A DNA stretch of 64,000 nucleotides from Dermatophagoides farinae (taxonomy: Eukaryota; Arthropoda; Arachnida; Sarcoptiformes; Pyroglyphidae), in the NCBI RefSeq assembly GCF_024713945.1, contig NC_134680.1, positions 1,574,001-1,638,000 on the forward strand, given 5' to 3'. Positions 1-10,980 of the stretch are shown one piece after another. The notes under the pieces are model-generated. The model searched no databases. It had not been told where the DNA came from and worked only from the letters and a program-made list of their open reading frames with translations. The translations under genes and the position numbers were made by a program. The first letter of the stretch is position 1. Each line of letters starts with the position of its first letter.

Positions 1-92
1 AACGTCGTGGTTGGTATGTTTGTTTTTCCGTTTTTGATAAGTATTATTTACTAAAGAATTGATTTTATTTTTCGAATTTTTATTTCTCTTAG

Positions 93-1340
93 GATACGTT
101 ATCTATTCAAACCACAACCAAATGAATCACATCCAGATCATATGTTCTATCGACGTTTATTTCCAACAATCATTATGGATATTCGTTGTACAGAAAATAA
201 TTGGCGTTCAGGAAAACATACATTGAATCGTATTAATTGCCGTAGTGAAGGCAGTAAAGGTGTTTATTGTTTACAATATGATGATCAGAAAATTATCAGC
301 GGTCTACGTGATAATACAATTAAAATCTGGGATCGTAAAGATTTGGCCTGTTCAAATGTAAGTGAACTAAAAAAAATTGTTTTTGATTCTTATGACACTG
401 TTTTCTTTAAAGGTTCTAACTGGACATACTGGATCGGTTCTTTGTCTACAATATGATGATCATGTAATTATAAGCGGTTCAAGCGATGCAACTGTACGCG
501 TTTGGGAGATTAAAACTGGACAAATGATCAAAACTTTAATACATCATTGTGAAGCTGTATTGCATCTTCGTTTTAATAATGGTATGATGGTCACCTGTTC
601 GAAAGATCGTTCTATTGCCGTTTGGGATATGACATCACCAACTGAGATTAATTTACGTCGGGTATTGGTTGGTCATCGTGCCGCAGTAAATGTTGTAGAT
701 TTTGACGAAAAATATATTGTATCTGCATCCGGTGATCGTACGATCAAAGTATGGAAAACATCTGATTGTGAATTTGTACGAACATTGAATGGTCATAAAC
801 GTGGTATTGCCTGTCTCCAATATCGTGATCGTTTAGTGGTCAGTGGTAGTTCAGATAATACGATTAGGTATGTGTGAATTTGAATTTGATTATTTCGTCC
901 ACTAATATACATAATGATGATTTGTAGAGTTTGGGACATTGAATTCGGTAACTGTTTACGCGTATTGGAAGGTCATGATGAATTGGTTCGCTGTATACGA
1001 TTTGATAATAAACGAATTGTTAGCGGTGCTTATGATGGGTATGTTGTGATTGTATTTTGATTTATGTTTTATATATTCGATTTTTTTTGTTTAATATAGT
1101 AAAATCAAAGTCTGGGATTTAGCTGCCGCATTGGATCCACGATCACCATCCGGTACATTATGTTTACGTACATTAATCGAACATACTGGTCGTGTATTTC
1201 GTTTACAATTTGATGATTTCCAAATTGTTAGCAGTTCACATGATGATACAATTTTGATATGGGATTTTCTTACACCCGATACGAATAATGAAACAACAAA
1301 CAAATCAAACAATCAATCATTGTGCTATAATAACAAATAA
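93..1340 (+). CDS. slmb: Slimb/beta-TrCP F-box WD40 protein, 3' part (5' end outside window)
   Basis: Substrate-recognition subunit of an SCF ubiquitin ligase; the family binds phosphorylated DSGxxS degrons (beta-catenin/Armadillo, IkappaB, Ci/Gli). Four exons are visible: 93-357, 413-867, 928-1038 and 1100-1340, with GT...AG introns of 55-61 bp and matching phases. The spliced product starts inside the linker after the F-box (motif YLFKPQP, then [10 protein letters not shown]) and runs through the whole seven-bladed WD40 propeller (for example [51 protein letters not shown], ending [12 protein letters not shown]). The propeller is nearly identical to vertebrate BTRC/FBXW11 as I recall it. 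The last 20 or so residues are Asn/Thr-rich and not conserved. The F-box and dimerisation exons must lie left of base 1; an acceptor (tctcttag) precedes the first exon. Identity is very secure. Confidence 0.96.
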
Positions 1341-2399
1341 GATGACCGCACTCTCAGGAACTATTTGAAATTTCGATTAAACCGAGAAAAAATGGTACGT
1401 GTTTTTGACCTGACAAAAAACAACCACATCACACATAGCCATGAGCCAATTTTGTTTTCGATTTCATGAAAGAAGAAAAAAATGCAATTTATTCGAGAAT
1501 TAGATTCAGGCTTTGATTAGAAAAATTCATTATTGATTTTTTTTCACTTTTGTAAAAAAAAATTGTTTCATTCCTTCAATTTTTGCAATTTTTTTTTCAA
1601 CCCCTCATCCACCCGCATACGTTTGTGTGAAAGTCATAAATCAGAATTATTTTAAAATTTTTCTATCCCTCACCACACACTCAGATACAATATAATAGTA
1701 GTATACACAATGTTTACAGTCACAAATTCATATGATTTTCCCGATTTAATTGTCATTCTTTTCCGATTGTCTTATATAAATAATTTCAAAATTTAAAATT
1801 TGTCACAAAACAACAATAACGATATGCTCATTTCGAATTCTTCATTGATTGATTGATTTTTATTTTTTTTTTAGTATTAATTATTATAAATTCTTCTTAT
1901 TATTTTATAATTATTACCATGATAATGACATGACACATCCTGTCCACCCACATAGTCTCTGCACTTGTATTCATAGCTATATAATGAATATCCATAGAAA
2001 TGTTGAAAAGATCATCACATCCTCCACATACATACATACATACATACAAACAAACATAAACACTTGTGATAACCACCTTCTTTTCGTTTGAGGAAATTTT
2101 TTTTTCTTCATTTATTATTTTTATCATTCATTTCATTTATCTCTTTATCTATTTCCTTTCATTTCTTTCTCTTGATTGTGTCCATTTCTATATATATAAA
2201 TATTTAATACGAACAATAAATATTGATTCGATAATACAAACAGTACTGGAGTTACGGACATTTGGACTTACGAACAAACTTATATAAATGATAAAATCGA
2301 TAAATTTCAATCGGACATTATCCTATTTGGAGATGAAATTGTCAAAAATCCTTGTGCTGCCATCTGTTCTATAAAAATCTAAACTCAATTGGAAAACAG
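1341..2399. other. intergenic stretch between slmb and the TMEM230-like gene
   Basis: AT-rich sequence with homopolymer runs, a (CATA)n tract near 2028-2052 and no ORF resembling a known protein. It should hold the slmb 3' UTR and the promoter of the next gene. I could not pick a clear poly(A) signal or TATA box. Confidence 0.5.
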
Positions 2400-2522
2400 A
2401 TGGAAGCACTGAAGATATTCATGATTAGCTTGAATCCACCAGTATTTATATTAACATTAACATTGTTGTTATTATTTTGGAATTCGTGTTGTAGAAATTT
2501 TTATTTTGTATTATTGATGGTC

Positions 2523-2983
2523 ATGACTAAAACAGTTTTGCATCATCGCCGATTGACAAAATCATCTGTCAACAATAATGATGATGATGATGATGAACGT
2601 CAGAATTTGCTTGAAAAAACACAGGTTCAATTTTCATTATTTAATGGTTTTTTAATTTTTTTTTGTCATGTTTTCATTTTCTGTAGCGATCCCAAGATGA
2701 AGATAGATGGAACGCAACGAATGAAAAATTTCATCAATTTGATCACATTCCATGGAAAGGTATCCTATTGGCATTGACGCTCACGTTGATTGGTAGCGTT
2801 ATCGTTATCGTTTTTATTTGTTCAAATTTTGGTTGGATCGCCTTCAAACCGGATGATAATTTTACATTCCTAACATTGGCCTTTATCACATTAGTGCCTG
2901 GTCTCTATCATTGTATGATTGCATTCCGAGCATATCGTGGTTATGATGGATATAGTTTTGATGATATTGCCGATCTTAATTGA
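2523..2983 (+). CDS. TMEM230: TMEM230/TMEM134-family membrane protein
   Basis: Small two-pass membrane protein of the DUF872 family; the human member sits on secretory, synaptic and recycling vesicles. Two exons, 2523-2624 and 2687-2983, phase 0, give about 132 aa. The intron has a weak donor (acag|gttcaa) and a good acceptor (ttctgtag). The conserved core is clear: an IPWKGILLA segment entering the first helix (ALTLTLIGSVIVIVF), a short loop, a second helix (LAFITLVPGLYH), then the family C-terminus RGYDGYSFDDIADLN, matching human RGYRGYSYDDIPDFD. The N-terminus carries an Asp run (2580-2595). The start is uncertain: ATGs at 2517 and 2523 are favoured, but the frame stays open to an ATG at 2400, which would add a hydrophobic segment not known in the family. 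The stop lies 8 bp from that of the convergent HSPA12 gene. Confidence 0.87.
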
Positions 2984-2991
2984 CCTAGTCA

Positions 2992-5267
2992 TTATTCATT
3001 TAGATTTGATATAAAATCTATATTCGATCTGACATCATATCCTGTTTGTAAATCTTTTGCCGTTATCTTTTAGATATAAAAATTTAGAGAAACATTAAAA
3101 AAATGACATTACATTTAATACATATTTACCTTGATTTCGGTTTCACCGAAAAACATTTCCACTTCAATTTCACGTTGTAATAATTGTTGAATGGCTGGAT
3201 TAACACCGTTTGGAAATTGAATTGTATCCAGTTCTAGATAAAGTGCTCCACATTTTTGTACACCTTGATCGGTAACAAATCTAGCCATCATATTGGTAGT
3301 CGAATAAATATGAAATATACACGAATTTTGTGTGGAAAATATTGGTTTATACCGACGTTTTATCGATTCAAACAATCCAATCGATTGATTCATCTCGACA
3401 AATTTATCGAATACATCGGTACACCATTCTGTTTGATCTTGTGCACTGACCATACGTTTCGAATGAGGATGAATAGATTGATCAAATCGTTCCATAATAG
3501 CTATACCATATGTTTGCCGTACACGACGTGAACGAATCAATGTAGGATCCAGACCATATTGACATGCCCCATATAATACGGCTAGATGTGCTTGTGATGG
3601 TATTACAACCATCAATTTTGATTCGAACATCAATTTTATTTGTTGATTAATCATAGCTGAACGGGCAAAACCACCAGTCAAAAACATATATCGAATATTG
3701 TTCGATTTCTGTTCTTCAAGTATTTGACGGCATATATCAATCAATGGATCAATAACAGATCGAAATAATTGATTCATTAGAATCATATCAATTCTAATAA
3801 TACCCAATTTCGGTGAATACGATAAACCATTTGGTGCATTTTTATCGAAGAGTTTGGTTAGTTCTTTTGAGCCACCAAAATATGTGATGAATGAAAAGGT
3901 AAGCAATATGTTATATGGTGTATGATGATCTGGTTTTGCTTCTCGTTTTCGTAATTCAAATGCTTGCATCAAATCGAGATATGTGCTTGGTGATTCCTTG
4001 CGAAAACGTTGCCATCGTTTCGAACCAAAAATTTTTTCGATTATTTTTTCAAATTTCCTATTAATTTCATTCGAACCATATGGTCCACCCGTTGATTTAT
4101 GGAAGTTCTTTGATGAAACCATCTTGTTGAATTTGATGAGCTGTTATCTGTTTTGGATTAATATCCAGAATTTTATAAGCAATAAACAACTAAAATCAAC
4201 GACTTACATCAACAGTTCCACCGCCTAAATCAATAATCAGATAGCTAATTCCAGGCTCAATTGTTGATTGAATTTTTGACTTAGAATTTCTTAATTCATT
4301 AGATAAAAATTTTCGACAATATAATGATGCTACCTCGGGTTCAAGTGCAATGCGAAGCATTTCACCACATATCAAACCGGTACGTTCAGCTGCTAATCGT
4401 ATAAATTGTTTACTTTGATCCGACCAAATTGCTGGTACGGTTATAACCCATACAATATCATCATGTGTTAAACGTAATCCACATTTTTGACCAATTTCAT
4501 CTTTTGCTTGTTGACAAAGATATTCTAATGACATTGAAAAAATTTCCATTGCTTCAATCTCATAATTTTGATTTATTGGTTTTAGCTTCAGATTTGCATC
4601 GATTTTCGTTTGATTTTCACCATTCGAATAAAGTTTCATTTTAAAATTTTCAAAATAACCATATCTGAAACATTGACTTGATTTAAGATTATAATAGAAA
4701 TTTTTTGCTTCCTGTCCGAATGAATGAAATTTTCGACGATAATCCAATAATAATGACGTTCTTTTTATCATATAGTTGATTGTTAACCAAACATTAAAAA
4801 TTGGGATCGAATTTTTTGTTTGTTTAACTTACGGTACTTTGCCTTCATGTCCATCTAGACTAGAATATTTTCGCATATAATGAATTTGATCAATATCGTT
4901 TCGAAATACAAATGCATAACCGGTATATGCTGTGCCAAAATCGATAGCAACCACAATCAATGGCCTATGTTCGAATCAAATAAACACTCAATCAATTTCA
5001 TTTCAAACACAATCAAATTACATACTCGGGTTTCGGTTTCGATTCGGACAATTCAAAACAATAAGATTGATCATTGAAAATATTTTCTTTTTGTTTTCGT
5101 TGTTCACTTTGTTGTTGGTGATGGTCAATAATGAATCGAGGATGATTCTTTTCATCTGTAATGGCTGTAATTGCTGCTTGGAATTTCTGACGATTATCAT
5201 CAAATTTCCGGTAACCAGCCAAGGTAAATATAGTTCCGTAGAATTTGCAATCGATCGTTACATTCAT
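2992..5267 (-). CDS. HSPA12: HSPA12A/B-like Hsp70-family protein (one frame problem)
   Basis: Divergent Hsp70-type ATPase of the HSPA12 branch, which has the actin-fold nucleotide-binding domain without a classical substrate-binding domain. Exons in transcript order: 5267-5026, 4964-4833, 4760-4208, 4140 (or 4147)-3130, 3066-2992; about 670 aa, matching human HSPA12A/B. Seen: phosphate-1 motif VVAIDFGTAYTGY (about residue 85), RKFHSFG, WVITVPAIW, LEPEVASLYCRK, phosphate-2 motif IDLGGGTVD (about 301-309), STGGPYG and adenosine motif LTGGFARS (about 463-470). The last exon (25 codons, TAKDLQTGYDV...) matches the HSPA12 tail and is easily missed. Joining at the first acceptor (after 4148) gives the family sequence TAHQIQQDGFIKEL but then a stop; the acceptor 7 nt downstream keeps the frame open (see findings). 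The ATG at 5267 directly follows a good acceptor sequence (gcacag), so a 5' noncoding exon may exist. Confidence 0.92.
4148..4207 (-). other. HSPA12 intron 3 with tandem acceptors 7 nt apart
   Basis: Donor gtaagt follows the GGTVD codons at 4208. On the minus strand the intron ends ccaaaacag, then seven bases later comes a second AG (ataacag, exon from 4140). The first gives the conserved family residues and then a frame break near 4102; the second gives an uninterrupted frame with a non-family peptide of about 13 residues. Confidence 0.7.
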
Positions 5268-5602
5268 TCTGTGCAAAAGAATAGAATAGAATGTCCTATG
5301 ATAAACACCCACATCGATAACCATCGATAAACAGGCAAACTTTCATCAAATGACATGTGACAAGAAACATTCGTTTCAGAAAATGTTGAATAAAAATTTT
5401 TTTAATTTTTTCACATTGAACAGTTCATAATAGTGATGATATGTGATGAAAGAAATGATAAAATAAATAATCAACAACAATAAGAGAAAGGAGTGGGAAA
5501 TTTCAAACTAAATTAAACTCAAAAGATAATAATAACTTAATGTCTAAATAGTGTTAATTTGGGGTCGGAAAAAAGAAATATTATCTTGTTTTCAAAATAA
5601 TT
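5268..5602. other. intergenic: HSPA12 promoter side / GTPBP2 3' side
   Basis: AT-rich, about 335 bp between two minus-strand genes. It should contain the 3' UTR of GTPBP2 and the upstream region of HSPA12. No further gene or clear signal was recognised. Confidence 0.5.
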
Positions 5603-7759
5603 TTAGAAAAAAACTTTAGTCACATGACCAATAGCTTTGGCTCGTTCAAATTGTAATAATAGCCGATATCCATTTCGAATATATTCTGGACGACGAATAA
5701 ATCGTATGATAACAGAAGCGGATTCATCGGCATAGATTTGTTCCTTATGTTTGATCGCTAATATTACACCACATTGACGTACATTTTCAATGTAAACAAT
5801 GGCTGACGATCCTAACGATATGACAGCAGATGAATGTGGCATTGAGTAGATTTGAGCTTGAAAATATTGACAAATTGAATCTGGATCAACATTGCTTAAC
5901 AATACCATTCCTTTACGGATAATTTTCGACAATGGGATTGTTGAATTATTGTTGTTATCGTCGGTTACATCATCATCATCATCATTGTGACCATTATTGA
6001 CGGATATTGTAGAATTCGTAAAAAGATTCAATGCTAATGTTGAACTTTCACCAGGTCGAACTATACGTCGATTTACTTTATGTCGTTGAACACTCGTAAC
6101 AAATACATCGACAAAATGTCCATCATCCAATGGTCCCACTTTCAGTACTGAACCTTCTTCAATAAGGCCTGAACGAAGAAAACCACTGGCAACGACACCC
6201 AGATTTGGTATATTAAATGTTTGATCAATCTACGATCGAAAAGAAAAAAAATCAAAGAAATAAATATAAACAGAACAAAAACAAGACAGAAAAACAAACA
6301 AACCTGAAATGTACAATTTTGTTTGATTAGTTTATCTCGATTGAATGAATCCATTGATGGTTCGAGTAAATGTAGAAAATCATAAAGTAATTCCAGCCCA
6401 TCACCATTAACACATGAGATCAGGAATATAGGCACCATGTTTTTACGATTATTATTATTACTATAGGCTATTATATCGTTACCATTTTGAATGGTTATCG
6501 GTATTTTATTCTTACAAAACGGTGATGCAATCAATGTTCGTACATTGTTCAATATACGATCAATCATTTGATCATCACATAGATCAATCTTATTGATTAC
6601 GACCATGATGGGAACTTCAAGAGCAATGGCTAAACTTAAATGTAAAAGATTTGTACCACAATCTAATGGACTCAATGCATTGATCACTAGGATGGCATAA
6701 TCAGCATGTGTTGCAGTTAAACTGAATACGGTTGTCTTAAGATATTTTCGATGGCCACCCGAATCGATAAACACGATAATTTTCGATGATAGCTGACAAA
6801 TTTCTTCAGAAGTTTGATAATCACAATATTTGATCGGTTTTCCACGATTATCGAAACCAAGAATTTCTTTATTAATACTTGATGTACGACCTGAACGAAT
6901 TTCGTGTCGATGACGGAAAAGATTTAGTCGTGCTCGACCTGTTACGATAAACCAATTCACTCCAATAAATAAAAAATCCTAATCAATGAATAAAAAAAAA
7001 CTAACCTTTTCCATTATCAAGTTCACCTTGTGTTAGTACACCAAGTAATGAACTTTTTCCCGCTTCAACATTGCCCAAAACAGAAATCCGTATTTCAACC
7101 GCTTGTCGATCAGCGGGTATTTTTTTAACCAATACTTCTAATGCTTTTCGTGGATTATTATCATTTCTTGTTGATTCAATCAATTTTTCCTGTGTTATCG
7201 ATACGGATGCATTTATTTTATCGGCCATCATATGAAGTGTTTGCAATGATGATGAGATTTCATCTTCGGTCAATCCTTTAAGGCCACCATTATCTTCAAC
7301 ACCAATCTCATAGATTGCTTCTCCATCTCCTACGAAAAAAAAACAAAATTCGAAAATTTAGACCAAAAATATTATTACAAATCAATCAATCTAACCTTCT
7401 TCAAGACGCCATTTCATCTGAGTAACAAGATGTTCTAAACGATTTGGTGATGGATTAATCAGTTTAAGTTTATATTCAACATTTCCCTGTTCCTGTTCAG
7501 GTGGTAAAATCGAATCATTATCAATTGGTAAAAGATTATGATGAGATTTTGATGTTGAAATTGATTTATCCATTTTTATTATTGATCGTTTTGCTGTCGT
7601 TGTTGTCGTTGCTGTTCGCCGTAAACGATTCGAATTTTGTCTTCGTAGCAATGATTTTTGATGATTTGTAGAGTGATGATTATGATGATGATGAAAATGG
7701 TGATTATCTTGATTGTCATCATCATTATAATCAAAAATGGTTGATAGTGAAGAATCCAT
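5603..7759 (-). CDS. GTPBP2: GTP-binding protein 2 (GTPBP1/GTPBP2 family translational GTPase)
   Basis: Translational GTPase related to EF-1A/eRF3; family members help rescue stalled ribosomes with Pelota. Exons in transcript order: 7759-7396, 7329-7006, 6938-6304, 6229-5603; introns 65-74 bp; phases agree; 649 aa (human GTPBP2 602 aa, the excess being a His/Asn/Ser-rich N-terminus). Features: family N-terminal segment QMKWRLEEG/GEAIYEIGVEDNG; G1 loop GNVEAGKSS (about 207-215); LTQGELDNGKGRARLNLFRH; switch segment SGRTSSI; G3 FIDSGGHRKYLKTTVF (about 286-301); G4 NKID (about 345-348); then two beta-barrel domains ending in PEYIRNGYRLLLQFERAKAIGHVTKV. Phrases such as LTQGELDNG, RARLNLFRH and the EEIC block favour GTPBP2 over GTPBP1. 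Odd points: GKSS where relatives have GKST, and a Ser-Gly in G3 where relatives have Leu-Ala. Confidence 0.94.
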
Positions 7760-8600
7760 GGCTGATTCAAAAAGCCAATGTTTTTCGGTGGATTTTTGTC
7801 ATTTAAAATGATTGTAAATTGTTTTGTTTTTGTTTTCGTCGAATAACCGCCAAATTTGAATGTCAATTCAACGTCAATGGTGTTGTAATGTGATCAACAA
7901 AACCAAACCAAAAACAAAAAAATGAGATCAAAATAAACGAAAAATAAAGAATAATAATTCTTATAGTTTGTTTGAGACTAGCTTGGCAACAACAAAGAAA
8001 AAACAAACTAATAATAAGATTGTATAATGAGGGGCACAAAAAAAAAGCGCGGAGTCAAAGGAAAAAAAAATATAAAGATGTTTATGGAGGAGAGAGCTCA
8101 TCAGCTGTGTGTGTGTATATTATATTTTTCATATATAAGGATACAAACACGCACAGAGACAATGTTAGCTCAATGGATAAAAAAAAAAAAATGAAAAAGA
8201 GAGAAAGATAGAGAAAGTGACTACGTTGCCAAAACGTTCTGTTTTTTTTGCAATGTTTTGTTTTTAGAATTGTAATATTGCATCTATATTACGTGTTTTG
8301 GCATTGGATTTTAATCAATGACGAATGATGTCCATCGATCGAAGACATGCATGACCGTTCCAGCAGCTGTAGCTATGATCAACTTGTTTTATTTTCCGGT
8401 TTGATTTGAAACATTTGGATTTTTTTTTGTTTTGTTTTATTATTACCTGTTTCTCTTGCAACATTGATTTTTGAATATATAGATTATAATCATTATTATG
8501 ATTGCGAAACATTCACTCAATAAACATGATTTGATTCCTTGGTTTTTCATTTGAAAATGGACAATGATGAGAAATATTTCTCTTCTTTCTTTGGGATAGT
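7760..8600. other. intergenic between GTPBP2 and glycogenin
   Basis: Upstream region of GTPBP2 plus the likely glycogenin 3' UTR. It is A-rich, with GT and AAAG tracts. A minus-strand AATAAA (plus TTTATT near 8384-8389) is a candidate glycogenin poly(A) signal. No coding sequence is supported. Confidence 0.45.
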
Positions 8601-9864
8601 TCATTGGCCATGAATGGATTGATCCAAACGTTTTTGTATGTTTTCAAAGCTATCAGCGCCAAGATAATCCATTTGTCCTTGTTGCCATGCTTGATATCGA
8701 TCTTCATTACTTGATGATGGCTGTTGTACAGCAGCAGGATTATCAATTACCATATTGGACATTGATCCAACCAGATTTAACTACAAGTGTTTGGATGTTA
8801 ATCAGATCGATTAATAAATCGGAAGAAAAATAAATCGATTGATGATGATTACCTGTTCGATGGCCGAATGAACATTGGCAACCATCATTTGCCACCATTT
8901 TTCAATGAAATCACGTGCTTGATCATTACCGATGAATGTATTCAATTTACCCATCGAAGCATTATATGAACAATACCATGGTTTTAAAGCTCCAAGAAAA
9001 TGAATAACTTTAACATTTTGGCCGAATCTTTTTTATAATATCAGAAAAAAATGAGATTCAAAATTAAATTAATAAATAATCAACATTAATAACGATTACC
9101 TTTTATATGCTGGTAAATATGAATAAGTGGATGCAAGTGTCATATTATAAATAAAGGAAAGATGACGGCCAATATCTTTTGTTGACCAATCGGAAAAATA
9201 TTGATTCAATAGACCTTGATCACCGCCATCAAAACTACCATCACGTGCGGCCATTTCAATCAATTGATTAAATGTTACATCGGAAGGTTGATAAACAAAA
9301 ACACCACTATTAAAGCAATCAGGCCAACCAACATCCGGTACAGCAGATAGCTCATCACGTTCAAATAGTTCATCAATATTTTTGACAACCAATGTATCGG
9401 AATCCATAAATACACATTTAGTGAATTGTGTTAATTTCCAACAATGTAATTTTGTTAATGTTACAGCCAATTCGGGTCGTTTTAATGCTTGAAGAATTTT
9501 CGGATCAGGACTATGTAATAGATCCACCAATTGTATGGTATCGAAGAATTTAGCCAATACCTCCCTACAAATTATAATATATTCGAATTTAAATTTGATA
9601 ATTTGTTTGAATAAAAGTTTAAATTTATCGAATCAAAAAATCAAACCTTATTTTATCGGAAACACCATTGGTAATCAATATGAACAAATGTTTTTGTGTT
9701 GCAACTTGTCGTAATGATGATGCCAATACCATTGCACCGATAGCATAATTATCGTTCGTAGCTAACGTTACGAATGCTTCTATAATTTGAAACAAAAACA
9801 AAAAATTATTTTGAAAATTCCAATCATCATTATAATTATCGATTATTTACATACCAGAAGACAT
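8601..9864 (-). CDS. GYG: glycogenin (self-glucosylating glycogen primer)
   Basis: GT8-family glucosyltransferase that attaches glucose to its own tyrosine and extends a short chain for glycogen synthase; cytosolic. Exons in transcript order: 9864-9855 (only 10 coding nt), 9779-9647, 9564-9100, 9027-8853, 8780-8601; all phases agree, 320 aa (human GYG1 350 aa). Seen: N-terminal [18 protein letters not shown], the [15 protein letters not shown] block, manganese/UDP-binding DxD as MDSDTLV (D102/D104), [24 protein letters not shown], and the acceptor tyrosine in [11 protein letters not shown], which falls exactly at Tyr195 on this model. The C-terminus keeps the glycogen-synthase-binding motif family ([22 protein letters not shown]). 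The linker between catalytic domain and this motif is short. All key residues are intact, so it should be active. Confidence 0.96.
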
Positions 9865-10980
9865 CTTTATCTTTGGTTTTTTTTTCTTGATGGATAATAA
9901 TAATAAAGAGATGAAATAATATCAAGGAAGATTTGTTTTTAATGGCAATAAAAATATCTGTATTATTCTTATGTGGCTTTAAAATGATGATGATGATGAT
10001 GATGACGTGTATTTCAGTAATGTGTGCGTATGTGAAAAAAAGGAACAGAAAATCCGTTTCTTTTTGTATAAATATAATAAAGAATATATTTATGATGATA
10101 CGATAACGAAAGATAATGATGATGACAAATATATAAAAATAGAATCATAAACATTGGCGAAAAAAAAATTCATCAATGTTCTAAAAACTTTTGATGATAT
10201 ATGACTGAAAAACAAATCTATAATCTGTTCATCATCATTTCATTTCAAAGAATGTTTTGTTTTAAGGTTTTTCAAAATAAAATATACATCGTATGTTCAA
10301 ACAAGCATTGTCGATATATTTTTACACTTATAAAGTCGACGACACAGTCAAACACAGACATGCACACACGCCGGCTTCAACAAAAAAAAAAAAAAAAAAA
10401 ATCCAGTCACGATTACATTCAACATACCATTACATTCATTATGTGTTTGTAGCAATAGAAAACAAAAAATCTTTCATTGACAGGATGTTATAATGCATCA
10501 TCAACTATCATCATTGTTAGATTCAAAGACAAGCTACCTACATCCAATACTACCACCATTGAATGAATACCGCCCTCGCATCATCATATCTATAATAATA
10601 CAACCCATGTTCTCAGATGATGATAACATTGGCTGTAGAGATTGTTTGGCCACGAATCAGTATTCACTCTATATGACAAGTTTGATTATTCGAATGAAAT
10701 CAAAACATTTTGATAAGGATTCGATTTTTCTAATCAGTCGACAAACCCATGATTTGATAATGATTAATGATAATGGCCATTTTTCATATATGAATCACTT
10801 GTTGGAAAGAAATTTTATTTTTATCAATTTATTGATTTTCATTCATATCGAATTTTAACAACAAAAACAACAACAGCAGCAATATTAAAACAGGAAAATA
10901 AAATATTTTTCTATATCTTTTGGCTGATTGACCAGCAGCAGAAAAAAAAACAAAAAAAAGGGTTACATCTTTTGAAAATA
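9865..10980. other. intergenic upstream of glycogenin
   Basis: AT-rich with (GAT)n near 9986-10005 and a poly-A run near 10381-10400. A plus-strand ORF at 10493-10858 has no recognisable similarity or splice context and I do not call it. The glycogenin promoter should lie at the low end. Confidence 0.45.

Noticed and set aside
8315-8512. Minus-strand ORF after glycogenin, considered as an alternative C-terminal exon
   Set aside because: The glycogenin model already ends with the conserved C-terminal motif and a stop at 8601-8603; the sequence lacks family features and is more likely 3' UTR.
10493-10858. 121-codon plus-strand ORF
   Set aside because: No recognisable domain, no splice context, and its second half is AT-rich with biased residues (Ile, Phe, Asn) as expected by chance.
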